Source: an uncultured Alistipes sp. (GTDB taxonomy: Bacteria; Bacteroidota; Bacteroidia; Bacteroidales; Rikenellaceae). Taken from it: a stretch of DNA of 64,000 nt. This document shows, in pieces, positions 18,210 through 25,910 of the stretch (positions are counted from its first letter, which is position 1; each line of letters opens with the position of its first letter). The notes under the pieces were generated by a model. It was not told the DNA's origin, made no database searches, and was given only the letters and a program-made list of their open reading frames with translations. The position numbers and the translations under genes are program-made. The stretch lies in NCBI GenBank assembly GCA_910577475.1, contig CAJTLJ010000002.1, positions 173,974 to 237,973 of the forward strand, given 5' to 3'.

Positions 18210-18548
18210 GGCAGATAACCTTAAAAACTCCTTTTAAATCATACTTAAGTATTAAACTGTTGATAAACAATGGTTTAACACGTAAGCCTTGTTTTGTGTT
18301 TTATCTATATAACTTTAAATTTTTAAGTTGTTAATAATGAAATAGTTATTGCTTGGTATATCATATCGAAAGTTAAACTTTTATTCCCAAAACAAGGATT
18401 TGATTCAATAACTTTGCCGAAACATTAAATGCAATTTTTTATGAAGAAGTTATTGATCGGAATCGCACTTTTATTGTGCATGGGGTTAGATGGGTTTTGC
18501 TGTGAGAATCTTTTGATGGATTCTACAGAAACGCATATTAAAATAGCA
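17035..18548. other. AT-rich tract crossing two genes
   Basis: Base composition changes abruptly near 17035, inside the regulator, and again near 18549, inside the DUF3244 gene, where GGGCGGCCGCCCGCGCCC begins. Codons in the tract end mostly in A/T (gat, aat, ttt, aga), while both flanks use G/C-ending codons. The tract covers the regulator's sensor end, membrane helix and HTH, the 219-bp intergenic gap, and the leader of the secreted protein. It is best read as a segment replaced by recombination with foreign DNA. Confidence 0.75.
18409..18416 (+). promoter_or_regulatory. -7 promoter element (TAACTTTG)
   Basis: TAnnTTTG box in the 18210-18428 gap. Transcription would start near 18423, which favours the second ATG (18441) of the DUF3244 gene over the first (18429). 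No terminator was seen in the gap. Confidence 0.55.
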
Positions 18549-18833
18549 GTAACGGGCGGCCGCCCGCGCCCGCGTCCCCGAGGAGAGGATAGAGATGCTA
18601 TTGAGGTCACCGTAGACAAGAATATAGGTCTGCTCTATGCCTTGTTCGACGAGTCTTTCGGTGTCGTGTCGATTTCGGTGAAGAATTCGATGGGCATTAC
18701 GGTCGCTTCGACGCAGTGCGACACCTCTATCGAGTCGGGTGCTGTTTTGAGCGTTCCCACGACGGCGGATTCCTATACGCTTACGATTGTCGGCAACGAC
18801 CTCGAGATGGTAGGTTATTACGATCTAGAGTAG
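18441..18833 (+). CDS. Secreted DUF3244 protein
   Basis: 130 aa from ATG 18441 (134 from 18429). A signal peptide (MKKLLIGIALLLCMGLDGFC) is followed by a small beta-sandwich domain: IKIAVTGGRPRPRPRGED, then EVTVDKNIGLLYALFDESFGVV and YTLTIVGNDLEMVGYYDLE. This is the DUF3244 pattern, Ig-like, with the Arg-Pro-rich segment usual before the first strand. Function is not established. The leader lies in the AT-rich tract and the domain in GC-rich DNA, with the switch near residue 37. Its position beside a membrane TPR-HTH regulator suggests a signal or ligand, an inference only. Confidence 0.75.
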   Translation: MKKLLIGIALLLCMGLDGFCCENLLMDSTETHIKIAVTGGRPRPRPRGEDRDAIEVTVDKNIGLLYALFDESFGVVSISVKNSMGITVASTQCDTSIESGAVLSVPTTADSYTLTIVGNDLEMVGYYDLE

Positions 18834-18849
18834 AGACGCACCTGAAGAC

Positions 18850-18896
18850 GGAACTTATCGCAAGGGGTCAGCCCCCTGCGGTAAGTTCCCGTTTTC
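18850..18896 (+). terminator. Rho-independent terminator
   Basis: Long hairpin: GGAACTTATCGCA...GGGG pairs with CCCC...TGCGGTAAGTTCC (18850-18889, one G-T pair), then GTTTTC. Ends the DUF3244 transcript. Confidence 0.8.
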
Positions 18897-18960
18897 GTAT
18901 GATTTTCGAGGCGCCTTTGTCGGCCGGAATGTAGAATGATGATTAAACCGAACTGAAAGT

Positions 18961-19230
18961 ATGATACAGAACAAGGAAGATCTTGAGAGGGGAGAACTCT
19001 ATCTTTTTCATGACAGCGACATGACCTGCGATCCGGACACTTCTCTGTGGGGAATCGTGGACCGGGTCGAGAATGACGAGGTGTATTTGGAGTCGAGCAC
19101 GACCGATCATCGCAGTTTCAGGCGCTGGCATCCGCTGCCCGCCGATATTCGTTATTGCCGGCTGTCGACGCGGAATGAATTGCGCGACTATATCGCGAAC
19201 ATGATTATCAGCGAGGCGCGTACTTTCTGA
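18961..19230 (+). CDS. Hypothetical 89-aa protein with WHPLP motif
   Basis: Small soluble protein, no signal peptide or membrane helix. Visible segments: GELYLFHDSDMTCDPD, WGIVDRVENDEVYLESS and FRRWHPLPADIRYCRLST-RNELRDY. The last segment recurs in the truncated protein at the right end of the window (FRFWHPLPAAYRYARPATRSELRDD), which supports it as a real, paralogous family. I do not recognise the family. It looks like a compact beta-rich domain read as an isolated gene between a terminator and the tRNA-Leu promoter. Confidence 0.65.
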   Translation: MIQNKEDLERGELYLFHDSDMTCDPDTSLWGIVDRVENDEVYLESSTTDHRSFRRWHPLPADIRYCRLSTRNELRDYIANMIISEARTF

Positions 19231-19301
19231 CCCGATTTGGTTCGTTTTCCAACTAAGTCTGCGGTCTTTTTGGGGTAAATAGCTATTTTTTTTCGTCGTT
19301 A

Positions 19302-19333
19302 TTTGGTAAAACACAAAATAGTGGCTATATTTG
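19302..19333 (+). promoter_or_regulatory. tRNA-Leu promoter (TTTG-N20-TATATTTG)
   Basis: Both Bacteroidota boxes are perfect: TTTG at 19302-19305 and TATATTTG at 19326-19333 with a 20-bp spacer. Transcription would begin near 19340, leaving a leader of about 75 nt before the tRNA. Confidence 0.85.
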
Positions 19334-19416
19334 CACTCCCGAACGAGAGTTTGAGACGTTCTTCCGACGGAGCGGCGATGGGTGCCGACAGCCTCCCGAC
19401 GAAAAAAGATGGTAGA

Positions 19417-19504
19417 GCCCAGGTGGTGAAATTGGTAGACACGCTACTTTGAGGGGGTAGTGAACGTTTAGTTCGTGCAAGTTCGAGTCTTGTCCTGGGC
19501 ACCA
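19417..19504 (+). tRNA. tRNA-Leu(GAG)
   Basis: Class II tRNA of 88 nt including an encoded CCA. Acceptor GCCCAGG (19417-19423) pairs with CCTGGGC (19494-19500); discriminator A, then CCA. D-arm region GGTGAAATTGGTAGAC. The anticodon stem CTACT/GGTAG holds a 7-nt loop TTGAGGG, anticodon GAG, reading CTC/CTT Leu. A variable arm follows (tgaacgtttagttcg). T-arm has GTTCGAGTC. Followed at once by a strong terminator. Confidence 0.96.
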
Positions 19505-19537
19505 AAAACCGCGTCAGTTGTTTCTGACGCGGTTTTT
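19505..19537 (+). terminator. Terminator of tRNA-Leu
   Basis: AAAAACCGCGTCAG pairs with CTGACGCGGTTTTT around a 6-nt loop, followed by T's. Starts directly after the encoded CCA. Confidence 0.92.
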
Positions 19538-19557
19538 TCATGTTTTTATTACATTTG

Positions 19558-19592
19558 AAAAGAACGGATCAGTCGAACTGATCCGTTCTTTT
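19558..19592 (-). terminator. Terminator of the mqnD operon
   Basis: A 16-bp perfect stem (19558-19573 with 19577-19592) with a 3-nt loop, A-rich on one side and T-rich on the other, so it can serve both directions. It sits 18 bp beyond the mqnD stop on the minus strand. Confidence 0.85.
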
Positions 19593-19610
19593 GTACGATT
19601 TCGAGATAGT

Positions 19611-20381
19611 TTAGCGGAGAAGGGCATCGATAGCCCGGTGGCCTTCGGCGCCGAGACGGAGCGAAAAATCGTTGACGAAAAGGGCGATGTGGCGGTCGAT
19701 GACCGAATCCTCCAGCTCGCGGGCGTGGGCCTTGACGAACGGCCGCGAGTGCGCGGGGTGGGCGAAGGCGTATTCGATGCTCTGCCGCAGCAGCTTCTCG
19801 ACGTACTGCTTCAGGGCGGGGTCCAGCGAACGGCGGATGACGATCGCTCCCAGCGGGAGCGGCAGACCGGTCTCGGCCTCCCATTTCAGTCCCAGATCGG
19901 CCACCAGCTCCAGTTGGCGGCGTCCGTAGACGAAACGTCCCTCGTGAATCAGCACGCCGGCGTCGTAGTCGCCCCGTTCGACCGCTTCGGCTATTTCGGA
20001 GAAGAGAAGCGGTCGCAGCTCCCCGATCTGGGGGTAGAGCCTCCGCATGAGGGCGCAGGCGGTCGTGTGCAGACCCGGAACGGCAACGTGGTGAAGGGGT
20101 GTGGTGTCGCCGCGCCGCCGCACCAGCAGCGGGCCGTTTCCGCGCCCCAGGGCGGAGCCGCTTTCGAGCAGTTCGTAACGGTTGCGGATCAGCGGCCAGA
20201 CGGCATAGCTGATCTTCGAGATGTCGGGTTCTCCGGCCTGAACGGCACGATTCAACTCTTCGATGTCGAGGAACGAGACCGAAAGCGGGAGCCCTTCGTG
20301 ATCGATCCGGTCGTTGAGGAGCGCATCGAACATGAAGGTGTCGTTCGGGCAGGGCGAGATGGAGAGCTTCAGCGGCTCCAC
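19611..20381 (-). CDS. mqnD: 1,4-dihydroxy-6-naphthoate synthase
   Basis: Last specific enzyme of the futalosine branch of menaquinone synthesis, converting cyclic dehypoxanthinyl futalosine to 1,4-dihydroxy-6-naphthoate. It is 256 aa with a periplasmic-binding-protein-like fold. Family signatures: LKLSISPCPNDTFMFDALL at the N-terminus, then DISKISYAVWP, GRGNGPLLV and DYDAGVLIHEGRF. It ends an operon with a small membrane protein and mqnB, with 2-4 bp spacing. Confidence 0.92.
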   Translation of the reverse strand: MEPLKLSISPCPNDTFMFDALLNDRIDHEGLPLSVSFLDIEELNRAVQAGEPDISKISYAVWPLIRNRYELLESGSALGRGNGPLLVRRRGDTTPLHHVAVPGLHTTACALMRRLYPQIGELRPLLFSEIAEAVERGDYDAGVLIHEGRFVYGRRQLELVADLGLKWEAETGLPLPLGAIVIRRSLDPALKQYVEKLLRQSIEYAFAHPAHSRPFVKAHARELEDSVIDRHIALFVNDFSLRLGAEGHRAIDALLR

Positions 20382-20383
20382 GG

Positions 20384-20581
20384 CTATTTCTTCTGGATGT
20401 TCTTCTTGCCGCGGCTGAAGAAACCGATCAGCCAGCCGGCTACGAAGACGATCAGGTAGACGAACAGCGAGGTGAGCTGCCGCATCAGCCAGAGATAGAT
20501 TTCATTCGCGTAGAAGATGATCAGAAAGATCGCCACGACGGCCAGCACGCCGCCGACGATCCATTTGGTTTTGGTTGTCAT
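20384..20581 (-). CDS. 65-aa two-helix membrane protein
   Basis: Starts MTTKTKWIVGGVLAVVAIFLI; two hydrophobic helices (about 8-25 and 36-55) with a basic tail (RGKKNIQKK). It lies 4 bp after mqnB and 2 bp before mqnD, so it is almost certainly translated with them. Not a recognised family. A membrane anchor or helper for quinone synthesis is possible but only by position. Confidence 0.7.
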   Translation of the reverse strand: MTTKTKWIVGGVLAVVAIFLIIFYANEIYLWLMRQLTSLFVYLIVFVAGWLIGFFSRGKKNIQKK

Positions 20582-20585
20582 GATT

Positions 20586-21116
20586 TTATTCGAATACGGT
20601 TTGTGTTAAAATCTCGGTCAGGTTTGCCAGTGCCTCCTCGGTGTGCCAGGTTTCGAAGGGCTCGCCCACGCGGTTCGATATGGCGCGCAGCTCGGCGCAC
20701 TCCACCCCCAGCGCGTCGCAGACGGCGAAGAGGGCGGCTCCCTCCATGTTTTCGACCTGCGCCGAGGCCTTTGCAGCAAACTCCGTGCCGCCGCCCGAGC
20801 GGTCGACGGTGAGCGATCGTACGGTGCGGAGCTCGGTCAGCGGCTCCACGGCATAGCTCTCGGCGTAACGGTCGGGGATGCCCGCCGCCTGCTCGCGAAC
20901 CACCTCGACAACTTCGCCGTAAGCGAGTTCGCTGTCGTAGCTCCCGGCCAGCCCGGCCAGAATCACCAGGTCGGGCTTCTTGCTTTTGACGGCCCGGATC
21001 ACCCCCGCAGCCACGGCCGCCTGGCCGACGCCCGTGACGAAGACGGGATATTTGGGTTCGGTGAGCAGAAATCCCTTGGCCTCCTCAACTGTGGGGAACA
21101 GGTAGACGATCTTCAT
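20586..21116 (-). CDS. mqnB: Futalosine hydrolase
   Basis: Removes hypoxanthine from futalosine in menaquinone synthesis. It is a nucleoside-phosphorylase-like protein of 176 aa, somewhat short for the family (about 200). Segments: VFVTGVGQAAVAAG, LVILAGLAGSYDSEL, VENMEGAALFAVCDAL (the conserved ME-AAA site) and ELRAISNRVGE. Ten bp separate it from the upstream M24 peptidase gene. Assignment is strengthened by mqnD in the same operon. Confidence 0.9.
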   Translation of the reverse strand: MKIVYLFPTVEEAKGFLLTEPKYPVFVTGVGQAAVAAGVIRAVKSKKPDLVILAGLAGSYDSELAYGEVVEVVREQAAGIPDRYAESYAVEPLTELRTVRSLTVDRSGGGTEFAAKASAQVENMEGAALFAVCDALGVECAELRAISNRVGEPFETWHTEEALANLTEILTQTVFE

Positions 21117-21125
21117 GGCTCTCTG

Positions 21126-22520
21126 TTAGCGTCCGACCACCTCTTCCAGCTCCTCCGCCGTGACGGGAATCCGCTTGTCGCCCAGCATGCGGCAGCCCTC
21201 CTCGGTGACCAGCAGGTCGTCCTCGATCCGGATGCCGCCGAAGTCGCGGTAGCTCTCCAGCCGGTCGTAGTCGACGATTCCCCGGTAAAGCCCCTCGGCC
21301 CGGCTCTTGTCGATCAGGGCGGGGATGAAGTAGATGCCCGGCTCGTCGGAGAGAATCGTGCCGGGCTGGACGCGCCAGGCCGCCCGATAGATGCAGGTGG
21401 CCGATTTCGCCGCCCGTTCGGCGATGGAGGAGAAGTCGAAGCTCCGTTCGCCGAAGGCCTCGCAGTCGTGTACGTCCATGCCCAGCCCGTGCCCCAGTCC
21501 GTGAGGCATGAAGAGGTAGAGGGCGCCCGAAGCGACGGCGTCTTCGGCCGTACCTTTCAGCAGGCCTACGCCGATCAGCCCCTCGGCCAGCTTGCGGTAG
21601 GCTTCGAGATGAATATCTTCGTGGTATTTCATGCCCGGCCGGACGATGCGGGCGATATGGTCGTGGGCGTCGAGCACGATGTCGTAGATGTCGCGCTGCC
21701 GGTCGGTGAAGCGGCCCGATACGGGGTAGGTGCGGGTGTGGTCGGAGCAGTAGCCCTCCAGCGACTCGCCTCCGGCGTCGCAGAGCAGCAGCCGGCCGTT
21801 CTCCAATATCCCCTCCGAATTGAGGTTGTGGAGCGTCTCTCCGTGCTGCGAGACGATCGAGGGGAACGATACCCCTTGGCCCATCGAGCGGGCGATGCCC
21901 TCCAGCGCTCCGGCGATCTCCCGTTCTACGACTCCCGCGCGACACATCCGCATGGCAGTGGTGTGCATGGCGTAGCCGATATGGAAGGCGCGCTCCATCG
22001 CTTCGATCTCTTCGGGTCCCTTCTTCTCGCGCATCTCCGCCACGGCCAGCATCAGGTCGACGGATTTGTAGTCGTGCAGCAGGGCGGGGGCTATGCCCAG
22101 CAGCTCGGAGAGCTGCAGTTTCAGCTCGGCCCGGTAGATGGGCAGATAGTGGATGCGGCGTCCGAGCGAGATCGCCTTGCGGATGCGGGCCGCCAGCTCC
22201 TTCGCGGGGGCGGTCCTTTCGATTCCCGTTTCGGCAGCCAGGTCGCGCAGCAGGGGCTGGGGGCCCGTCCAGATGATGTCCTCCACGGTGAAATCGTCGC
22301 CGAAGAGCCACTCCTCGCCCGAGTCGGCGTCGATCAGGCCCGTGAGCGACGGGATGTTCAGTCCGAAATAGTAGCGGAACGACGAATCCTGACGGAAATA
22401 GTAGGCGTTGTTGGGGTAGTTGTTGGGCGACAGGGTGTTGCCCGGGAGCAGGATCAGACCGCTCCCCACCTTCCGACGCAGTTCGGCACGACGCGTGCGG
22501 TAAATTTCAGCTGAAAACAT
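21126..22520 (-). CDS. pepP: M24B Xaa-Pro aminopeptidase
   Basis: Metallo-aminopeptidase, 464 aa, cleaving N-terminal residues before proline. It has an N-terminal creatinase-like domain (LLPGNTLSPNNYPNNAYYFRQ) and a C-terminal pita-bread domain. Metal ligands can be followed: D in LLCDAGGESLEG and CSDHTRTYPVSG, H in FMPHGLGHGLGMDVHD, E in LSDEPGIYF and in GGIRIEDDLLV. Heads the mqnB-mqnD operon. A minus-strand TATATTTG box (22609-22616) lies about 90 bp upstream. Confidence 0.93.
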   Translation of the reverse strand: MFSAEIYRTRRAELRRKVGSGLILLPGNTLSPNNYPNNAYYFRQDSSFRYYFGLNIPSLTGLIDADSGEEWLFGDDFTVEDIIWTGPQPLLRDLAAETGIERTAPAKELAARIRKAISLGRRIHYLPIYRAELKLQLSELLGIAPALLHDYKSVDLMLAVAEMREKKGPEEIEAMERAFHIGYAMHTTAMRMCRAGVVEREIAGALEGIARSMGQGVSFPSIVSQHGETLHNLNSEGILENGRLLLCDAGGESLEGYCSDHTRTYPVSGRFTDRQRDIYDIVLDAHDHIARIVRPGMKYHEDIHLEAYRKLAEGLIGVGLLKGTAEDAVASGALYLFMPHGLGHGLGMDVHDCEAFGERSFDFSSIAERAAKSATCIYRAAWRVQPGTILSDEPGIYFIPALIDKSRAEGLYRGIVDYDRLESYRDFGGIRIEDDLLVTEEGCRMLGDKRIPVTAEELEEVVGR

Positions 22521-22637
22521 GGTTTATCTCTTTTTAATTCATAACTTCGTTCGCTCGGTCCCGCTCCGGCGCACGGCCGGGACATCCCGCTTTTCGGGGT
22601 ACGACCTCCAAATATAGTGAAAAAATGTAAAAAACGG

Positions 22638-22670
22638 AAAAAAAAGGAGAGACGGATGGCTCGTCTCTCC
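22638..22670 (-). terminator. Terminator of the DUF3467 gene
   Basis: On the minus strand GGAGAGACG pairs with CGTCTCTCC around a 7-nt loop and is followed by eight T's. It lies 26 bp past the DUF3467 stop. Confidence 0.85.
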
Positions 22671-22695
22671 TGCTTGAAAAGGTTCCGGCGGGGTG

Positions 22696-22995
22696 CTATG
22701 CCTCGCCGATCTTCATCCCCTGCTGGGGCTGGGGCGTGTGAATCTCTATCTTTCCGTTGTTGGTCTCGTAGCGCGTGATGTTCTCCTGCAACGAGAGCAG
22801 GAGCCGCTTGGCATGCTCCGGGGTCAGGACCAGACGGCTCTTGACCTTCGCCTTCGGAAGCCCGGGGAGCACCGTCGCGAAATCGAGGATGAACTCCGAG
22901 GTGGAGTGCGATATGATGACCAGATTGGAGTAGTGGCCCTGGGCGACCGTTTCGTCCAACTCTATGTCCAGATTTCCCATTTTCTGTTCCGCCAT
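22696..22995 (-). CDS. DUF3467 protein
   Basis: 99 aa from the ATG at 22995 (a longer in-frame start at 23037 lies within the promoter zone and was rejected). Opens MAEQKMGNLDIELDE; central FILDFATVLPGLPKAKV and RLVLTPEHAKRLLLSL are the DUF3467 signature. Soluble, of unknown function, found singly across Bacteroidota. A minus-strand TATTTTTG box lies at 23035-23042. Confidence 0.85.
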   Translation of the reverse strand: MAEQKMGNLDIELDETVAQGHYSNLVIISHSTSEFILDFATVLPGLPKAKVKSRLVLTPEHAKRLLLSLQENITRYETNNGKIEIHTPQPQQGMKIGEA

Positions 22996-23292
22996 TGTAC
23001 TTTTCTTATTTAGGTGAATAACCGTTTTGCTTTGCAAAAATAGGTAAAAACATCGTTATCTATCCCGCCTCGGTCGGTAAAGTTGTGTTTATTTATCAAC
23101 AATCCGCATGCTGCGGTGTAAATAAACCCTGTCGGATATTAAATTCGGACACGAATCGGACCGTTTTCGATATCGGAAATTCGCTGTCGCAGGCTGCATC
23201 GCATTTTTTTTCGGTTACCGGAGTTGCTTTTGTGAAAAATTTCGTATATTTATGATTGCATTTTGCGACAAACCTTAAAACACGTTGAGAAT

Positions 23293-25446
23293 ATGAAAAA
23301 TTATTCAGCAAAAGAGATCAAGAACATCGTTCTGATCGGTGCCCCCGGAACGGGTAAAACCACCCTTGCCGAAGCGATGGCCTACGAAGGAAAGGTCATC
23401 GACCGGCGCGGAACCATCGAAAACAACAACACGCTGTCGGACAACACCGATATCGAACACGAATACAAACGCTCGATCTACTCGACCATCCTCTTCACGG
23501 AGTTCATGGACCGGAAGCTCAACATCATCGACTGCCCCGGTTCGGACGATTTCTGCGGCAGCCTTTTCTCGGCGTTCAAGGTGGGCGACGTGGGCGTGAT
23601 GCTCTTCAACGCCCAGAACGGCTGGGAGGTGGGCTCCGAAATCCAGGCCCGCTATGCCCGCGCCCTGCGCAAGCCCGTGATCGGATTCATCAACCAGCTC
23701 GACGCCGACAAGGCCTCGTTCGAGAATACCTTCGAGATGATCAAGGCCAACTCGCGCGTCAAGCCCGTCATCGTGCAGTATCCCGTCAATCAGGGGGCCG
23801 GTTTCGATTCGTTCATCGACGTGCTGCTGATGAAGATGTACCGTTTCAAGGACGAGAACGGCACCCGTGAGGAACTCGACATTCCGGCCGAGGAGCTGGA
23901 GCGCGCCCGCGAGCTCAACAAGGAGCTGGTGGAGATGGCCGCCGAGCACGACGAACAGCTCATGGAGCTCTATTTCGACAAGGGGACGCTGCACCAGGAC
24001 GAGATCCGCTCGGGTCTGAAGATCGGAGTGGCGAACCGCGAGGTGATGCCGATCTTCTGCGGCAGCGCGAAGCGCGACATCGGCACCAAGCGTCTGATGG
24101 AGTTCATCATCAACGTCGCCCCCGGCCCGATGAAGGCGCCGAAGTTCCTGACTACCGAGGGCGAGGAGCTGGCCGCCGAGGCTTCGGAGCCGACCGCAGC
24201 CTTCGTGTTCAAGAGCCAGCTGGAGCAGCATATCGGCGAGATCTCGTACCTGCGCGTGGTGCGCGGCAAAATCACCGAGGGGATGGAGCTCGTCAACACC
24301 CGCACGGGTAACAAGGAGAAGATTTCGCAGCTCTTCGCCGTGGCCGGCAAGAACCGCATCAAGGTGGCGGAGCTTTCGGCCGGCGACATCGGCTGTACGG
24401 TGAAGCTCAAGGGTACCCGCACGAACGATACGCTGGCCGCCGCCGCGTCGCCCGTGGCGGTGGAGCCTATCGTTTTCCCCGAGCCGCGTTATCGTGCCGC
24501 CGTGAAGGCGAAGGAGCAGAACGACGAGGAGAAGTTGGGCAAGCTGCTAAACGACGCCAAGTACGAGGATCCGACCATTTTGGTCGAGTACTCGAAGGAG
24601 CTCAAGCAGACCATTATCCAAGGGCAGGGCGAGCACCATCTCAATATCCTGCGCAACAAGATCCAGAACGAGAACAAGCTGGAGTTCGAATACTTCGCGC
24701 CCAAGATTCCCTACCGCGAGACCATCACGAAGGTGGCGCAGGCCGATTACCGCCACAAGAAGCAGTCGGGCGGCTCGGGCCAGTTCGGCGAGGTGCACAT
24801 GGTTATCGAGCCCTACTACGATGGCATCGGCGAGCCGAAGAGCTACAAGGTCGGCAAGGGCGAGATTACCGTGAATATCAAGGGCAAGGAGGAGTACGAC
24901 CTGCCGTGGGGCGGTAAACTCCAGTACTACAACTCGATTGTGGGCGGCGCCATCGACGCGCGCTTCATGCCCGCCATCCTGAAGGGTATCATGGAGAAGA
25001 TGGACGAGGGTCCGCTGACCGGCTCCTACGCCCGCGACATCCGCGTGGTGATCTACGACGGCAAGATGCACCCTGTGGACTCGAACGAAATCTCGTTCAA
25101 GCTGGCTGCCCGAAATGCTTTCAAGGAGGCTTTCCGCAACGCCGGTCCCAAGATCATGGAGCCTATCTACGATGTGGAGGTGCTCACCCCGAGCGAGTAT
25201 ATGGGTTCGGTGATGAGCGATTTGCAGAATCGCCGGGCGATGATTATGGGCATGGAGTCCGACAAGGGCTTCGACCGCCTGAACGCACGCGTGCCGCTGG
25301 CCGAGCTCTATCGCTACTCGACCACCCTCTCGTCGCTCACCTCGGGCGCCGCCACCTACTCGATGAAGTTCGCCTCCTACGAGCAGGTGCCCTCCGACGT
25401 GCAGGAGAAGCTGCTCAAGGCCTACACCGATACCGACGAGGAGTAG
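23293..25446 (+). CDS. EF-G2-like translation factor lacking the catalytic His
   Basis: 717 aa paralog of elongation factor G with all five domains in order: G domain, domain II (ISYLRVVRGKITEGMEL), domain III (GQGEHHLNI), domain IV (SGGSGQFGEVHMVIEP) and domain V. The G domain departs from EF-G: the P-loop is GAPGTGKTT, switch II reads DCPGSDDF with Ser84 where EF-G has the catalytic His, and G4 is NQLD rather than NKxD. A Bacteroides EF-G2 of this kind has been reported to support translocation without GTP hydrolysis; I infer the same class. The main fusA is not in the window. ATG at 23293 was chosen over 23263 on alignment with EF-G2 N-termini. Confidence 0.9.
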   Translation: MKNYSAKEIKNIVLIGAPGTGKTTLAEAMAYEGKVIDRRGTIENNNTLSDNTDIEHEYKRSIYSTILFTEFMDRKLNIIDCPGSDDFCGSLFSAFKVGDVGVMLFNAQNGWEVGSEIQARYARALRKPVIGFINQLDADKASFENTFEMIKANSRVKPVIVQYPVNQGAGFDSFIDVLLMKMYRFKDENGTREELDIPAEELERARELNKELVEMAAEHDEQLMELYFDKGTLHQDEIRSGLKIGVANREVMPIFCGSAKRDIGTKRLMEFIINVAPGPMKAPKFLTTEGEELAAEASEPTAAFVFKSQLEQHIGEISYLRVVRGKITEGMELVNTRTGNKEKISQLFAVAGKNRIKVAELSAGDIGCTVKLKGTRTNDTLAAAASPVAVEPIVFPEPRYRAAVKAKEQNDEEKLGKLLNDAKYEDPTILVEYSKELKQTIIQGQGEHHLNILRNKIQNENKLEFEYFAPKIPYRETITKVAQADYRHKKQSGGSGQFGEVHMVIEPYYDGIGEPKSYKVGKGEITVNIKGKEEYDLPWGGKLQYYNSIVGGAIDARFMPAILKGIMEKMDEGPLTGSYARDIRVVIYDGKMHPVDSNEISFKLAARNAFKEAFRNAGPKIMEPIYDVEVLTPSEYMGSVMSDLQNRRAMIMGMESDKGFDRLNARVPLAELYRYSTTLSSLTSGAATYSMKFASYEQVPSDVQEKLLKAYTDTDEE

Positions 25447-25457
25447 ACGCTCCCGTC

Positions 25458-25508
25458 CCTACGCAAACCGGGGAGCTCCTTAAAGAGGAGCTCCCCGGTT
25501 TGCGTAGG
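25458..25508. terminator. Long perfect hairpin after EF-G2
   Basis: 23-bp perfect arms (25458-25480 and 25486-25508) with a 5-nt loop, 12 bp after the stop. No T-run follows, so it may be a transcript-stabilising hairpin as much as a terminator. Confidence 0.7.
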
Positions 25509-25509
25509 A

Positions 25510-25880
25510 AGCCATCACGAATGACAGCAAAGCTGTCATGTTGAGCGGAGCCGGTCGAAGACCGGCGCAGTCGAAACATCTCTACATTCCGGGACATCCA
25601 CCTTTGGAATACCTGGCTGCGTACTGCCGGCGCAAAGCGCCGATTTATCCGGCATGGAAACATTTGCGGGTTCCGAATGGCTTGCATCATGAATCGTCTG
25701 GATTCCTCGACTGCACTCCGTTTCGCTCGGAATGACAGCAGAGCTGTCACCTTGGGCGGAGCACCTTCAGGTGCGAAGTCGAAAGGTCTCGACATTGCGG
25801 GACATTCGCCGATAGAGTTCGTAAAGGTTCACGCCGTCTCGACCCTCGGGATCCCTCGACTGCGCTCGGGGTGACAGAAC
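25510..25880. repeat. Cluster of dispersed intergenic repeats
   Basis: Several diverged copies of one repeat in both orientations. Core pieces: GAATGACAGC-AAGCTGTCA, CGAAGTCGAAA, CCTCGACTGC-CTC-G and GGTGACAG. Related pieces occur at 26308, 26839, 56867 and 57528. The stretch 25447-25910 holds no gene; frames across it translate into the familiar low-information products of such repeats. Confidence 0.8.
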
Positions 25881-25910
25881 AACAGCGGAAAGATTTCTTT
25901 CCGCTGTTGT

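Noticed and set aside
25515..25880. Short open frames such as 25538-25735 and 25677-25874
   Set aside because: They lie wholly inside dispersed repeats and translate into repeat-derived peptides.
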